In this document: one piece after another, positions 1-12,915 of the stretch
How positions within the stretch are numbered: position 1 is the first letter of the stretch
How the letters are laid out: the number at the start of each line of letters is the position of its first letter
Assembly (NCBI GenBank): GCA_013398175.1
Contig: VZRZ01003845.1
Location: 397,900 to 461,899 of the forward strand
Reading direction: 5' to 3'
DNA length: 64,000 nucleotides
From: Climacteris rufus
Taxonomy: Eukaryota; Chordata; Aves; Passeriformes; Climacteridae
Notes under the pieces: generated by a model
The model's input: the letters and a program-made list of their open reading frames with translations, nothing else
What the model was told of the DNA's origin: nothing
Databases searched by the model: none
Position numbers and translations under genes: made by a program

Positions 1-3000
1 ACAGCACAGATTTGCAATGCACATCACTACTGATACTGAAAAGTTCCTCTCCAAACAAGCTGAATTACAAGTATTTTTTTTAGCCTTCCCTTTCCCAACA
101 ACTGCCTAAACACACATAAAATAGTACACGACATAGAAAGAGGGACATCATACCTTTCAACATCTCCCTGCTTTACTGAGGAAGAAACAAGCTGACAACA
201 ATTCAATGCAACAACCTACTCCAGCTTTCCTCTCCAACCTCTTCCCACTTGTTGCCAGGGTAACCAGTGTTTGCAGATGCCTATAGCGGGCGCCTGGGTT
301 CATGACTTCATCACAGTTAATATCCTCTCCCCATCTCTTCACACACAGAATGCACTCCATGCATACAGCCACACACCATAAACACACAGATTATACAATC
401 CTGCAGCCGTTTTTACACTGAGACCATTCACTTTGCTCTTCTGATGTATATGAAGTCAAAAATAACACTGGCAAAAATAATCACTTGGCAATTTGAAGAT
501 GTGGAGAAAGTTTAAAAGCAGTAGTACTGTAACCAGTACACAACTGCTCTGGTTCCTCTGCACTAAATACTTAACAATTTGATTTCATCATGCTGTCAGG
601 TATAAAAGACATTAACATTAGTGTTATAAAACATTCTGTGTGGAATTTCAAAAAATCCTTTAGTTATGCACTAAACCTCTTACATTAAAACTGAAAGACA
701 AGCCCAGAAAATGTGACTAGCACCTGGAAAAAACATTTTCCAGTTTCTGACAGAAGCAGTTTGAAGTATTACAGCACAGGTATGTTAAAGAATATAAGCA
801 ACACACAGTGCATGCACAAAGCACCATTTCATTATAGGAAAGAGAAAGGAGCTGAGCTTTGAACTCCAGGACAAAATATTAACATGACTTCAAAAGAAAA
901 TACAAGGAGAAATGAACAGACAACAACTTCAAGTGCTTCAGTAAAGCACTTGCACCACTTGCCTTCATCCCTCTGTAAAATACCTTCCCCAGCAGCTCCG
1001 TGTGTCAAGACAAAAAGCCTGAAAATGCATCAGTAGCATGTAGCTGATCCGTACTGCTTTGCCTTCCAACCACTTTAGAAGAGTAAGGATTGAATTCCAT
1101 GTGGCTACAGACTCTAGGAAGTACTTATCTTCCTAGTCCCAGTAACAACTGGTTTCCTCTGTATTCTAGTGGCCACCCACAGCACATACAATTGTTCACA
1201 GAACTAATTCACCACACAAGGCAGAGACTATTTTTTTCCATGGTGATGGAAATGGGTCTGATCCTTTGCTCCCTGACATAGTGGAGTGAGTATCTTACCA
1301 CATTTCCAAAGAACAGTACTAATGTGAAAACAATTCACTTTCTGTATTCCATCTGCCTTGCCTTCCAGTGTGCTGGGAATTAATACAGCTTTTTTCCCCA
1401 CACAGCAGTTGCAAAGGCCATGGAAAGCCTGAATTTGAAGGAGCTCAGAGTTTCCTCATGAACTACTAAGTCAATGGAAAGGCTGCACTGGAACACAGGT
1501 TGGCTCAGCTGAACAGAGCTCAGGATGCTGAAATACAGGAACAAGGGGGCATCAGCCCTGAGGTACCACAGCACAGCAGAGGGCAAGACTACCTACTTCA
1601 TCCCAGCATGTGGCAGGTATACTTGGTAGCCTTTCCCTACACATTTTCTTCCTCTACATTCATTCCAAATATCCTGCTCTGAAATTTATTTCTAAAAAAG
1701 CACTGCCAAGTTATAGCTGTAGAAAGAAGTATTTGACTTGAAATGCCAAATTCGGGAAATTACATTCAAAGCTGACACACAAAGTTGTATGTTAAAAATT
1801 AGGCATCAGAATAATTTTGGAGGCGAAAAGCTGCAGAACACAAGTTCTATTGCCCCCTGAAATGACAGAAATTCAAGCAGTCTGGTGAACAGAAGTCTGC
1901 AGTGCAATAGCACAGCACAGAGCTATATTTATCACTAGGGTCCTAAGCAGGCACAGTGCACTGCACAATTATATGAGACATACCCCAAAATGCTTCCTAA
2001 TGCTGAGGTCAGCTGTCATAAAACATTAATGAGACTACAACTTAAAACAGGTGGCTGCTCTGAAAATGCTTCCTCGAAATAGTCCCTGGCACATAGTAAC
2101 TCCCAGATCCCTCTAACAGCGATGCTGGGGCCAGTCTAACAGCAGAAATAGTGGAATTCCTGTGTCCAAAAACATTTCCTGCCACCACCAACTGTCCTGG
2201 AGGTGCAGAAAACTGACATGCAAGTAAAGAAAACCCCTGAAGTTTAATTTCAGACCTTCTTTTTTTTTTGAACAACACTTCAATTTAAAAGAGCAAACAA
2301 TGTGTCTAGATCAAAAAGACAACAGTTTGATATTCAACTACATGAACTTTGAAATGGCATTATAAAAACACAGCTAATTGATATTTGTTTAATATCTGAC
2401 TCAGCAAGCACACATCATCTGGAGAGCATCACACAGTAGCACCTGTGGACAAGAACTGTCATTTGCAGTCTACTGCTTCTGAAATTTCTGTATGAGTTGT
2501 CTAACAAAAGCTGTAAGACCTTTCCTTTGCCATCTGTGTTTCACCCTCCTTTGCCCTGACAGCCAGCTAAGCACAAGGAAATTAGCAACAGCAGCTGGTA
2601 GAAAAATCTCTTAAGTGAATGTAATGACACCCCACAATTTTCTCAGAACTTTGTAAGTAACACAATACCTGTGCAGAGGGCTTATAACTACCTCTCTCTT
2701 CAGTCTGCCTTTGTGCAGGAATATATGTAAATTTGATGCTACTGACAGCAAGCTAAAACTAGTGAAACTGAACCATATTGTAACCATGCAGCATCGTTAC
2801 CGTGCTCTTTTACAAAAGGTCTCCAAAAAATGTGTTTCAGTAGTGCAAGACATCCACAGGCCAGTGACTCTCCAGGATTTTCAGGGGGATCTCAGTGTGC
2901 AGAGAGCCTCTGAGAGCACAGACCTGCCCTGACTGCACTAAATCCCTGGTTCCACACCATCACCTCACCTGCCACAGCTGGGCAGCTGCTGACCCTGCCC

Positions 3001-6000
3001 TATTTGTTCTTACTGACCCAACATAGGTACATAAAAATGATGACAGTTTTAATGTCAAAGCATTTTCTGCACAGCATTGGATTGAACAAATAAAACTTAA
3101 GGAATCTGAATGTCTCTTTCTGATATCTACACTTAAGTGTACTGAAAAATTCTTCTGGAGTAAGTATGTTTCAACAGGAGGCAAATCAGCAGTTTTACAA
3201 GGGGAAGAGAAAGAGCCATGACTGACTGGTACTGTCTGAGCACTGCAAAAAGGAATTAAGAAGTCATTCACAAACAGGAAACCCCTGCTGACATTCAGCA
3301 GTCAAGTTGTTTTCAGAGTGCACCCATTGTGAAAAATAAAAAGCTTCATGAAAAGCACGGATCAGACAAAGGGAAGTGAGAATAGCAATGCCAAGGAGGC
3401 TGAAGCAGCAAGAGATCAGAGACAGCAAATGCAGAGCTTGCTGGAGGCAGCCTGGCAGATTTCCACTGATGACTCTGCAGTCACTTACAGGTGAGCAAAG
3501 CTTCTAACCCAGGATGGTACCAATGGTGTGGGGCTACAAGTATTTAAAAAATAGGTTTTAAAGCCTTGGAACTGAGGAAGACAGTTATCAAAAACCAGGA
3601 TGAGTCAACACTGGAAATTAAGGAGAAAGTAATGAAAGTAAGATGCACACAAGTGACACAAGAAAACAAAGTAGAAGATGTGCATTGAAGAGAGAACCTT
3701 CATGCCAGGTAACTGCAATACGAAGTGGCTCATATGAGGCCACAAGTCCTTTGCCAGCCTAACTTTTGCTGTGTTTCATCTTTTTTTGGGTCATCTGTTG
3801 AGAACAACGCTGTGTTCTATGGCACAATTCTGAATTCAGCAGAAAAAACAAAGTGAGACACTGACTGCAATTAAGAGGGTTGAATGTTACCACTCACAGT
3901 CATTTAAAAAGCACCTGAAAGTTTGAATTGAAATGCATAGTTACAATAAGGCATGGCCAATAGGGCCAAATATTTTAGGCATTTTGTGTAAGCAGGAAGT
4001 TCTCAATACACTGAATTACAGGCTCTTCTTAAAATCTGTGTTTGTCTTTGGAAATCTATGGCAAGCAAACTCAGGAGCCACTGAGATCAGTAGCAGGTTA
4101 AGCTCAACTAAAGATGTTAACCTACAATCTCCATTATTTCACTCAAATAGAAACAGGAACTGTGGATGTCCACTGATGTCTGGGTATCTAAAAACTGCAA
4201 GGAATCAAGGTGAACCCTTGTGCCATGCACTCTTTTAATACAAAGACAGATGCTGTCAATGCAAAATGACAGAGTTGACATTCTCTGTAGTAATGCCTTA
4301 GGTAAACAGTCAGGCTTCTCAGCCTCCTGACAACTCACTAGCAACCTCAGGTCATGTATCAGTTGCTAAAATAAACTATTTTGCAGACTTCCAGGAAAGA
4401 TGCTCCCTACACCTAAAAGTTCTCCTTTGACTCCAGCACCCAGTTATCCTACAGGATCAAATGTCACATTCCAACACTATGGCATGTTACTGAATTCTTA
4501 GGACTTCTCACTTCAAAACTCTCTTCAATTGGAACATCTGTCTTTCAAGGACTCTGCTGCTGCCTACACACACTTAAACAATTTAACTTCATAGGTCTCT
4601 ATGCAATAATCTGCTCACCTTTCCATGCAAGTGTCCTCACTTACATTTACTTTTGGTGCTTCTGAAACTTTCAGAGTTCTACAGGTTGAACTATATTTAC
4701 ACCTCCACCTGCCCTCTTGTGCCCATTTAACAAACATCTAAAATTACAGCAGGATATTCACATGGTTTATGGATTGTCACTTCCCTGCACAGCACAAGGA
4801 ATTGTCTTCCCCAGCTCTGAACTTCTAAGTTTGGACACCTATATCATGACCTTGCTTTTATATTGAAATCTTTAAGCCTTAAACGGGCAAAAATTAAATA
4901 GTGAGGGAGTCTTCTACTCAGACTTTATATTCCAACTTGGTAAATAGCTGGCTTTAAGCAAAACACAGAATTTTAAATAATTCCAGGTATAAAAACCTTC
5001 TCTTGCTATCAGAACCCAAATGTGAATGTTTTCCTGTTCATTCCTCATAAAAATCATTACTGGAATCAGGACAGGGAAGAAGAAAATGTCAAGATTTTTC
5101 AGCAATTTAGAACAGTGTAATACTGGAACAGTGTGACAGGCTGGAGGGAGTTTACCTTAATTGTCCTATTTTAGTTTCCCCAGAGAAAATGTCAGGCTGA
5201 GCCACGAAGGCTGACTGTCCCAAGTACATTTCTACCCAAATGTAGGAAGGTGTCGTGCTGAAACTGCCACCATCATCACCCTGCTGCTGGACTCCATCGG
5301 GCTGTATTCTGTACCAGCTAGTCATGCACTAGACAAAATCTCAGTAAAATATTTACATTAGAAATGAGTGGCATACCATCAACATTGCTTGGAAAACCAT
5401 TCCTCTTGCTGGGTGAAAACACAGAAAATGAGAGCAGCTAATACACTCTGATGTGGAATACTTCCAACATGAACAAATAGGTACAAGAGGAGGTGATGAG
5501 ACAAAAAGGTTGAAAACAGTTTACTCTAAAAATGGGAGGAGCTTTTACCCAAACAGAACTAGTGGAAAATAGATGAAGAAGGGTTATAACAGAATTATAA
5601 ATAATTCTTTTTAGAAGAAGTGTATGCAAAGGTAGGAGAATTAAAAAGAAAAGAAAAAGAAAGGGCACAGCAGTAACTGGTGTCTCTCAGCTAGAGAAAT
5701 GACCTGTCAGGTAGGTCTGAGAGCCAGAAAGCCAGATACAACGCCTGCATTCAGCACTGGAATGAGAGCCTTGCAGAGAGAGTCTCTTGATCTTCAGACA
5801 CTTTCAGGGGTGTAATTCTGGCAGCTAACCCTTCCATCTCCCTCAACCAAGATGATGTATAGAAAACATGAAAGAAGAAAGAACAATATGTAACTCTACA
5901 ACCCTAACAAAGCCTAGGAATTCAAAAGATTAAAATAAACGTTCCAATCACTGCAATGTGGCCTGGGGAATTGCAGAGAGGAAAGCACATCAGAAATGCT

Positions 6001-7700
6001 CATGAGTTCTGCTTGAAAACCAGAAGAATGCATGAGTTTTTACCTGCATTGTCATTCCTACACCAGTCTCCTTAAGTAAGTGTATAACAGCTTCAGAGGA
6101 TTCATTTTTTCCTCCCCTGTTGTCTAGGCACAAACCTGAATCGCTCCCTGGTGAACAAGCCTGCCAAGACATCTTATGACACCAGGCAACTCCATTCTTT
6201 TGCTTCCTAAGGACACTAACAAACATGGTTTACACACTGACTAAGCCTTTCCTTCCTTATCACTCCCCTTTTCTTTCTTCCCTTCTCAAAACAATCTCTC
6301 CCTGGAACTGTGAAAAAGGAAAAGTAGACAATTATAACAACTGCCAATACTAGATCTTAAATTTCAGTTTTGTCCTGTACTCAGAGATTAGCAAATTGGA
6401 AAAACCTATTTCTCCCCTAAGTTGCTCTTCACTGCTGATGAATTCAGACTATGTGCATTCAGATACCAAGGCTGATTACATAAGGAAAAAAATGACATAC
6501 CAGAAGTACAAAGCCAAAAACTTCAGAAAGTCACCATTCCAAACTAAGAAAACATCCTGTCTCACAAATCTGGACACTACCTCCGCTGTATCTTCATCCA
6601 TCACCTTCCACAATACCTGTTCTGTAAATGGTTCATTCATAACTTTATCTGGGCTCCCATGACTTTGTCTATGGCATTTTGTGAGTAGTGCTGGGACCCA
6701 GGCTTGTGAACAGATGGAGTGAGCACAGGCAGCAGCAGATGCTTTTGAGACAGTGTTTCTGCTAAAGTTGCAAGAAAGTACAGGCTGTGGCAGGTGCTCT
6801 GCCACCTTGACGTGCGCAATGTCCCACAAATACGCCCAACCACCTCTTTTGGGCACCCAAGGCAAGGCTGAAATTGGGTCTAATCTTACTTCATTCCCCA
6901 AAGTGGATCAGTACTGCCCTGCCCAGAGATCTTTTGGCTGCTAGCAAGCCAGCCTGCCACGACAGCAGTAAAGCAAATGACAGCATTCTCATTTAATCTT
7001 TCCTCACCTAGAAAACTGTATAGGACCAATTACATAATACAGTCATAAACAAATCACACAATGATGCTACACAATAAATAACATTTGTTCTGTTCCTTCA
7101 ACCCTTTTCTGTGCTCTAACCTGGCATATAACCATACCAGGGCTATAAATAATACATTCCAACATTCTGGTCCTGTCAGATGCTTCTTTTCTCAAATGTG
7201 AAAAGTAATAATGATGATAAACTAACTCTGTGGACCATGTAGAATCTTGTTCATCGGTGTGATGTATCTCCACACATATATGCTGGGCAGTGAGAGCTGT
7301 GCAGCTGATTATGTTAATCAGGCACTTCTAAGACACATGTAGGCTGCCCACCAGTTTATTTTACTTCTAATCACTTCAAAATACATTAAATCTTTTAAAA
7401 AGTTAGAAGAACTAGATCCTCACCTCACTGAAGAAAATAAAACAATTTTAATTTTAATGCTGCTGAAGACTTAAATTCTCTAAAACAGATGAATATTTTT
7501 AGGTTGCTCCCATGCAAGTTACACAGAGTGGTCACTCTTAATCTATCCTACAAATTAATGTACGCATTGATCATGCAGATGCAGCCATTTCAGGACTAAG
7601 ACAAAAATCTGTGTAGCCTTTTGAATGTGGTCTAGTGATCAGAAAAAAGGACAGAATAAGAACTTGGGCACTAATTCAGCAGGTGGAAACTGAGACTCAC
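1..7700 (-). other. CABIN1: CABIN1 intron downstream of the last visible exon (partial)
   Basis: An AT-rich sequence of at least 7.7 kb following donor GTGAGT. I searched for the expected C-terminal CABIN1 motifs (a PEITVT-type calcineurin-docking site, the MEF2-binding end and an acidic tail) on the minus strand and did not find them, so those exons must lie to the left. Two short open blocks with splice-like edges, at 3348-3490 (plus) and 5156-5328 (minus), are described under findings. No transposon was identified with confidence. Confidence 0.7.
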
Positions 7701-7992
7701 CACGAATGACATCACTCATGCTGGGGGCAGCCTCTGTGCTTTGACTTCGCAGGTGCTCAGTGTCCCTGTGTGACTCCTGGGATGTTGGTACTGAAGATGC
7801 TGAGGAGGAGGAGGATGAAGAAGAGGAGGCTGGTTTGGATTTGGAATGCAGGTCATTCAGTCTCAGGAGATTTTCAGGAGTCACAGTGTCTGGATTTGCT
7901 GGGGCAGGATGCAGTGTGGCTGGTGCTACTGGGAAGAAGCTCTCTCTGTTGTCCTTTGTGTGCTTTGGGGTTGTGGGTGCTTCTCCTGTCAC
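7701..7992 (-). CDS. CABIN1: CABIN1 coding exon with serine tract (last visible)
   Basis: An exon of 97 codons plus one base (phase 0 start, phase 1 end), with acceptor TTTATGCAG and consensus donor GTGAGT. It begins VTGEAPTTPKHTKDNRESFF, which parallels the TPTTPKHPKDSRENFF stretch I recall from mammals. It continues through PANPDTVTPENLLRLNDLHS, a run of nine serines broken only by one alanine before SS (SKPASSSSSSSSSASSVPTS), and SQSTEAAPSMSDVIR. The serines use mixed TCC, TCT and TCA codons, so this is not a pure DNA microsatellite. The segment is probably disordered and phosphorylatable. Downstream exons are beyond the window. Confidence 0.94.
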
Positions 7993-9749
7993 CTGCATAA
8001 AAAAAAGGGGTACAGTGAGAAAATGTCTACATGTCACTAACTGTGCTACCTGCTTCAGTGACTACTGCAAGCAGCACATTTTATAGACAGAAAACACTCT
8101 CTATAAAGTGGATAGAATATAATAGCAACTTAATCACTATTATAAAGAAATCCTTTCTCCTTTATGGATTATTTTTCTGTTCTTTATGGTCTATTTATCA
8201 AACTAGCACTTGAACATTTATTCACATTTTCTAAGTTTAATTTAACACATCCCTCACAACATAACATACTTTTCTGAACTCTGTAATTAAGCATGAGTTA
8301 CAGTCTCCTGTAAACAGAAACACATTTCTTTCATTTAAAAATATGTTGACAAATGCTTGACCTGAACAAACAGATCTGCAGTGCTTTAAGACACTTTGCA
8401 AGTTAACACAAGAAATAATTCTTCGTGAATTATGTGAGAAAAAAAGGAGAAAATAGAAAAATGTATTAGCTTGTGAAGTAAGAGATCAGCAGAACCCCAA
8501 ATCATAAATTCCTGGTAACTGCAGAACTAAGTAACACTGATGTCCAGTTGGAACAGGCTCAGGAAGATCTGCTGCCTGTGCAGAAGTGAGAGTGGCACCA
8601 AGAGCGACGCTCTTCTCCAAAGCCAGTGCTAAAAATTTAATGCAGTGTCATTTATTATATAGACAGAAGGTAGAAGTGGGACATAAATTCACCAAAGAAG
8701 GGAACAAAAGTACCCATAAAACAAGTATCTTCTCTATAATTTTTATCAGTAATCAAATAAAGTATTCTTACTTGTGAGGCCACAGAAAGCATTTATATCA
8801 CACTCTTTACAGCCTTCATTTAATGGAGACTTATTGGACTGTAAAAGATACAATTAGATGGAATTCTCAGATGTTTAATTGTCTGTCTCATACCTCCACC
8901 AAGAAAAAATCCCCACATTTTAGCCATGGTGATAAGAATATGAATGTTTGAAATAGAAACAGAGTTCTGCTGTCAAATGTAAAATCAAATTGGACCCTAA
9001 TGTCCTAGATGACCAAAGATTTATTACAAAGCCAGAAGAATCAGTAGAATTTCACTGAGAGAACAGAGCAACTTTCAGATGGAGAAAATGCATACTTAAA
9101 ATTCAAAGGTAGAGAGCACACAAGTAATTTTTTTTTCTTAAATAATTGGCGGAATGTATTTTTGAAGTTCCTGAACTTGATTAATCAATCTCTAAAAAGC
9201 ATACAATTAAAACCTGCCACATTCTATGTGTACACAAAAAATAATAAAACACAGTAGCTATATTCACAACAATTACCACACTGGATCAAAAAAAGGTCTG
9301 TTCTGCCTCTGAAAGCAGAAATTTACTGATGCTTAAAGCATCAGATCCAAAACTAAAGGTCTCAATACAGAAATGGGATCACACAAACCTGAGGGAATTT
9401 AAACTGCAGAACAAAGCCTTAAGCCAGAAGTGAGATCACTAGAGGAAATGTTTTCAGCTGTGATTTAAAGGGAAAGCCCTTCACACCCATGCACTTCATT
9501 AACTTGCATAATAGATGATGTAGAACCTGACATTTCTGTGTTTGTATTGTACCCAATTTTTTTTTTTTGAGAAACACATGAAGCTACTACTACTTAGGTA
9601 CATATATGTTAAAAATATATCTGCATCTCAAACTGGATTTCTGCAAAAATGTACAGCTATTTCCAGAGCCAGAAAGAGGACATTTGGAAAGTAACTCAGC
9701 AATATTTGGATGGTATTCAGAAGAAAAATGATTAGTGAAAGAGTGCAAC

Positions 9750-10095
9750 CCCACAGAGTAATTCCTGCTGGAAGGGACCTCTGGAGGTCTCTAGTCCAAC
9801 TTCCCAGTTTGATCAGTTTACTGAGGGCCTGGGGCCAGCCCAGTTCCAAATACTGCCAAGGACAGAGATTCAACAGCCTCTCCAGGCCCCTGTTCTAGTG
9901 TTTTACCACCTTGTCAGTGAACGTTTTTTTCCAATCACTTCATCCAAATTTCTCTTGCTCCAGCTTTAAGTGGTGCCTCTTGTCTGGTTCCTTCCTTTCT
10001 GCTGGAGCCCACAATTCCATGACCCTATCCTCTATTATTCTTCTCCTCACCAGGATGAAGTATCCCAGCTCTCTTTTCCCAGAGAATTGAAACAT
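9750..10095 (-). mobile_element. CR1 LINE fragment, minus orientation, diverged
   Basis: Read on the plus strand it shows the reverse complement of an old CR1 end: CTGGAAGGGACCTCTGGAGG, then TCTAGTCCAACTT, CAACAGCCTCTCCAGGCCCC, a CACTTCATCCAAATTTCTCT stretch, a GGTGCCTCTTGTCTGGTTCC stretch and a CTTCTCCTCACCAGG stretch. The terminal repeat and the coding part are missing. Divergence is clearly higher than in the copy at 29.9 kb. It lies in the same orientation as CABIN1. Confidence 0.72.
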
Positions 10096-12877
10096 TTTAT
10101 TTGCAAAAAAGAATAAAGCTGAAACTAACAAGGTGTTTCTGCCTCAGTAAAACCATGACCAAAATTTCTAATGTGTAGTCAGAAAGTGCAGCCTTATACA
10201 AAAGAAAGGCAACATTCAGATTGTTGTGTTTATTACTTTCAAGGGAACCTTCCAGATGTGACCTGGTGAAGAGCTGTCTAAGGCTGCTGTAAACAGACAG
10301 GTTCTTTTAAACACAATGAAATAGAGACCTTGGAAGGAAAAATTAAAAAATCTCACAATGACTTTCATTTCTCAAAAGAGAGGGTGGGGGTAGAAGAAAA
10401 CAGAGGAGAAAGATTGCTTTAAAGTAACCGCCAAGCATTAAAAAGCCACTGTTGGCTACTGTGCATCCACAACTCACAGAGCTTTAAGAAAATGGATTTA
10501 AACCTGTTTCATATGTTTCACTGCACTCAGAAACTGAAGACCACCCAAAGGCTGTAAGCACAAAGCTAAACTGAGCACCACAGTGAGGCAGATGTTCTTT
10601 AAAAGATTTGGGCTTAGTGCAGGGGCAAGAATTCCAGCACTACTGATCAGTAAGTGATGCTACTCACAAAACCCAGGTCAGGGCAGTGTCACCAACTACA
10701 CTGCTCAGGATTTACAGGGCCACATTTCCTCAGCCTGCAGGTCTCCAGGAAAATGCAAGACCTTGTAACACCCAGCTGAGAAATAAACCCAGAAAAACTC
10801 ACTACAGCAAGTCTTGGATGTGCCAGAAGCCTTTTATGTTCATCTATCTCTACTGCTAATCAACAGCAAGGCATAATAAAGGTTGTTTTCCACAGACAGA
10901 CAGTAGGAAACTGAGAGGCGGTGACAATCCTTTACCAGTGTTTTATGTGGTTTCTCATCAGAGGATTATTTTTGATTTTTCACTTTGCTGTGGCACTAAG
11001 TCAAAACTTAGTGAGTCCTGACTCAGTCAGAACTTCTCCTTTCCTCTCTCCAATCCATCTCACTGTGCTCAGTGCCTTGTTACTACCACAGTTACAAAGT
11101 GGTTTTAGTCACCAAGAAGAAACAAATCTGTTCTTACATTGATGGTGTTACTTACAGAATAAGTGCATATAACTGAATTAAGATAAAAACTCTTTTATCT
11201 GACTTTTTCCTGTCTTTCATTGTGATTACAAGTTCCTCTAGTCAAGACTGGACTTCCTTTTAGATAGAAAAAACAACATGAGATACTGAAGGGTATGCAC
11301 TACTACTTTTGTATTTACTGCTATACCAAGGTGGATGGAAGAAACATTTAAGGCTTATTAATATCCAAATGATGTGTCATAGATGATCCACTGCTTCCAT
11401 AAAGACTCCACTATCTTATTTCTCTTCTATAAAAAAACTTAGCAAAAATTGTTTCTTATTTTGAAGAATGTATACAGCTGAAATATAAATGAATAATTAG
11501 GATGCATGTCTGTATGAACTGTGACTATTTCTGACTTAGGTTACAAAATCAGTCTCCTCATTTGTTAGAACCATGACTGTTTCAGCATATTCCTCAAAGA
11601 GTTCATTCAACTTCACGGAGGTGATGGACAAACCCCGCCCATGTTGAAAGCTGATGTAAAAAGAAGCAAGGAAAATGCTAGAAATCCAGCCCTGGGACAG
11701 CCTTCCACCAATAAAATTATCAGCAAAAGTGCAGCTGCACTTTCCTGATTTTCCCTACAGTTTGCCAGTGAGGCACTTCAGTAGTGAGACAACAGCAGCA
11801 GCAAAAGGAAATCGAGCACTAAGATAAAACAAGAAAAAATTTACATTGTAGCCTCTGAAGTCATAAACCAGAGAACCTGACCAAGGGGTTATTTTTAGCA
11901 TATTTACTGTTTTTTCAAAACACATTTTGAAAAACAAAGAAATCCTACAGCAACCTTCCTGCTACTGCTTCTGGAAGGGCTCATTGCTCTGTGGCAAAAA
12001 TTAACAACCAAATGTTCCAAAGAAAGGGAAAGTCGTGGTTTTCCCAACAAAAGTTTCCTAATGAAGGAAGCTGGCACTGCAACTGTTACATAACATTTTC
12101 TTGGTGGATTTTATTTTTAATTATTCCCATGCCTGAGCTTAGCACTCTTAGTGGGACTGAAGTCAGAATCCACCTCACCCAAAGATGTGCCTCTGTAGAA
12201 GGGTACCAGCACATCCCCACAAAACCTGGAAGCTGTCACACAAACTGGCTGAACAATATGCTGGCCACATTTCACAGGACTACTGCTCTAAGTTCTGCTT
12301 AATATTGTGTTTTAATTAAAGTATGCCTATTCATTCTTTCTCTTTTTTTTCCCTCAACCTCTTTACAGCAGTATTTGAACAAAATCTCATTTGGAAGTTT
12401 TCTGCTAGGTACATTACAAATACCAGCAGTATCCATGATCAAGATTCTGAAGAACCCTGTATTTCCTAAGACCAAAGAAAATAACAAAGGTTTATACACA
12501 CAGGATTGAACTCTAACCTAACTAAATCCTTAATTTACACAAATGGATGCAGGGGCTTGATGTCCTGCTCTACACAGGCAGCCATATGCCAGCAACACTT
12601 CCATACACAAAAACATCATTATTGGACCAAGAGAGATCAGGTAGCAGGATGAAAAACATTAATATACAAAGTAAAAGATAAAAAGTGTCTTTTCTTTCCT
12701 TCATGTTCACTTAATGATTGCTTTCTGCAGGAGACAGAAGGAGGAGAGCTGTTAATTATATCAAGAATACACCTCCAGGATAGAGTGAGAGGGGGATGCC
12801 ATGGCAACTGGCAAATGCAACAGTGAACAAAATGGTCACCCTTTGGTAAGAGACCATGAAAGAGCTCGTCCTTTTGT

Positions 12878-12915
12878 CCCCCCCCCATCCCCACCTCCTC
12901 CTTCCCCCTCCTTTC
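12878..12915 (-). repeat. C-rich tract, G-rich on the transcribed-gene sense strand
   Basis: Nine C in a row (12878-12886) are followed by CCCC, CCCCC and CC groups separated by A or T. On the minus strand, the sense strand of CABIN1, this gives several G runs that could form a G-quadruplex in the pre-mRNA. The feature is simple sequence in intron. Confidence 0.7.

Noticed and set aside
7760..8086. Acidic plus-strand frame with a Glu/Asp run
   Set aside because: It is the antisense shadow of the serine tract of the CABIN1 exon at 7701-7992.
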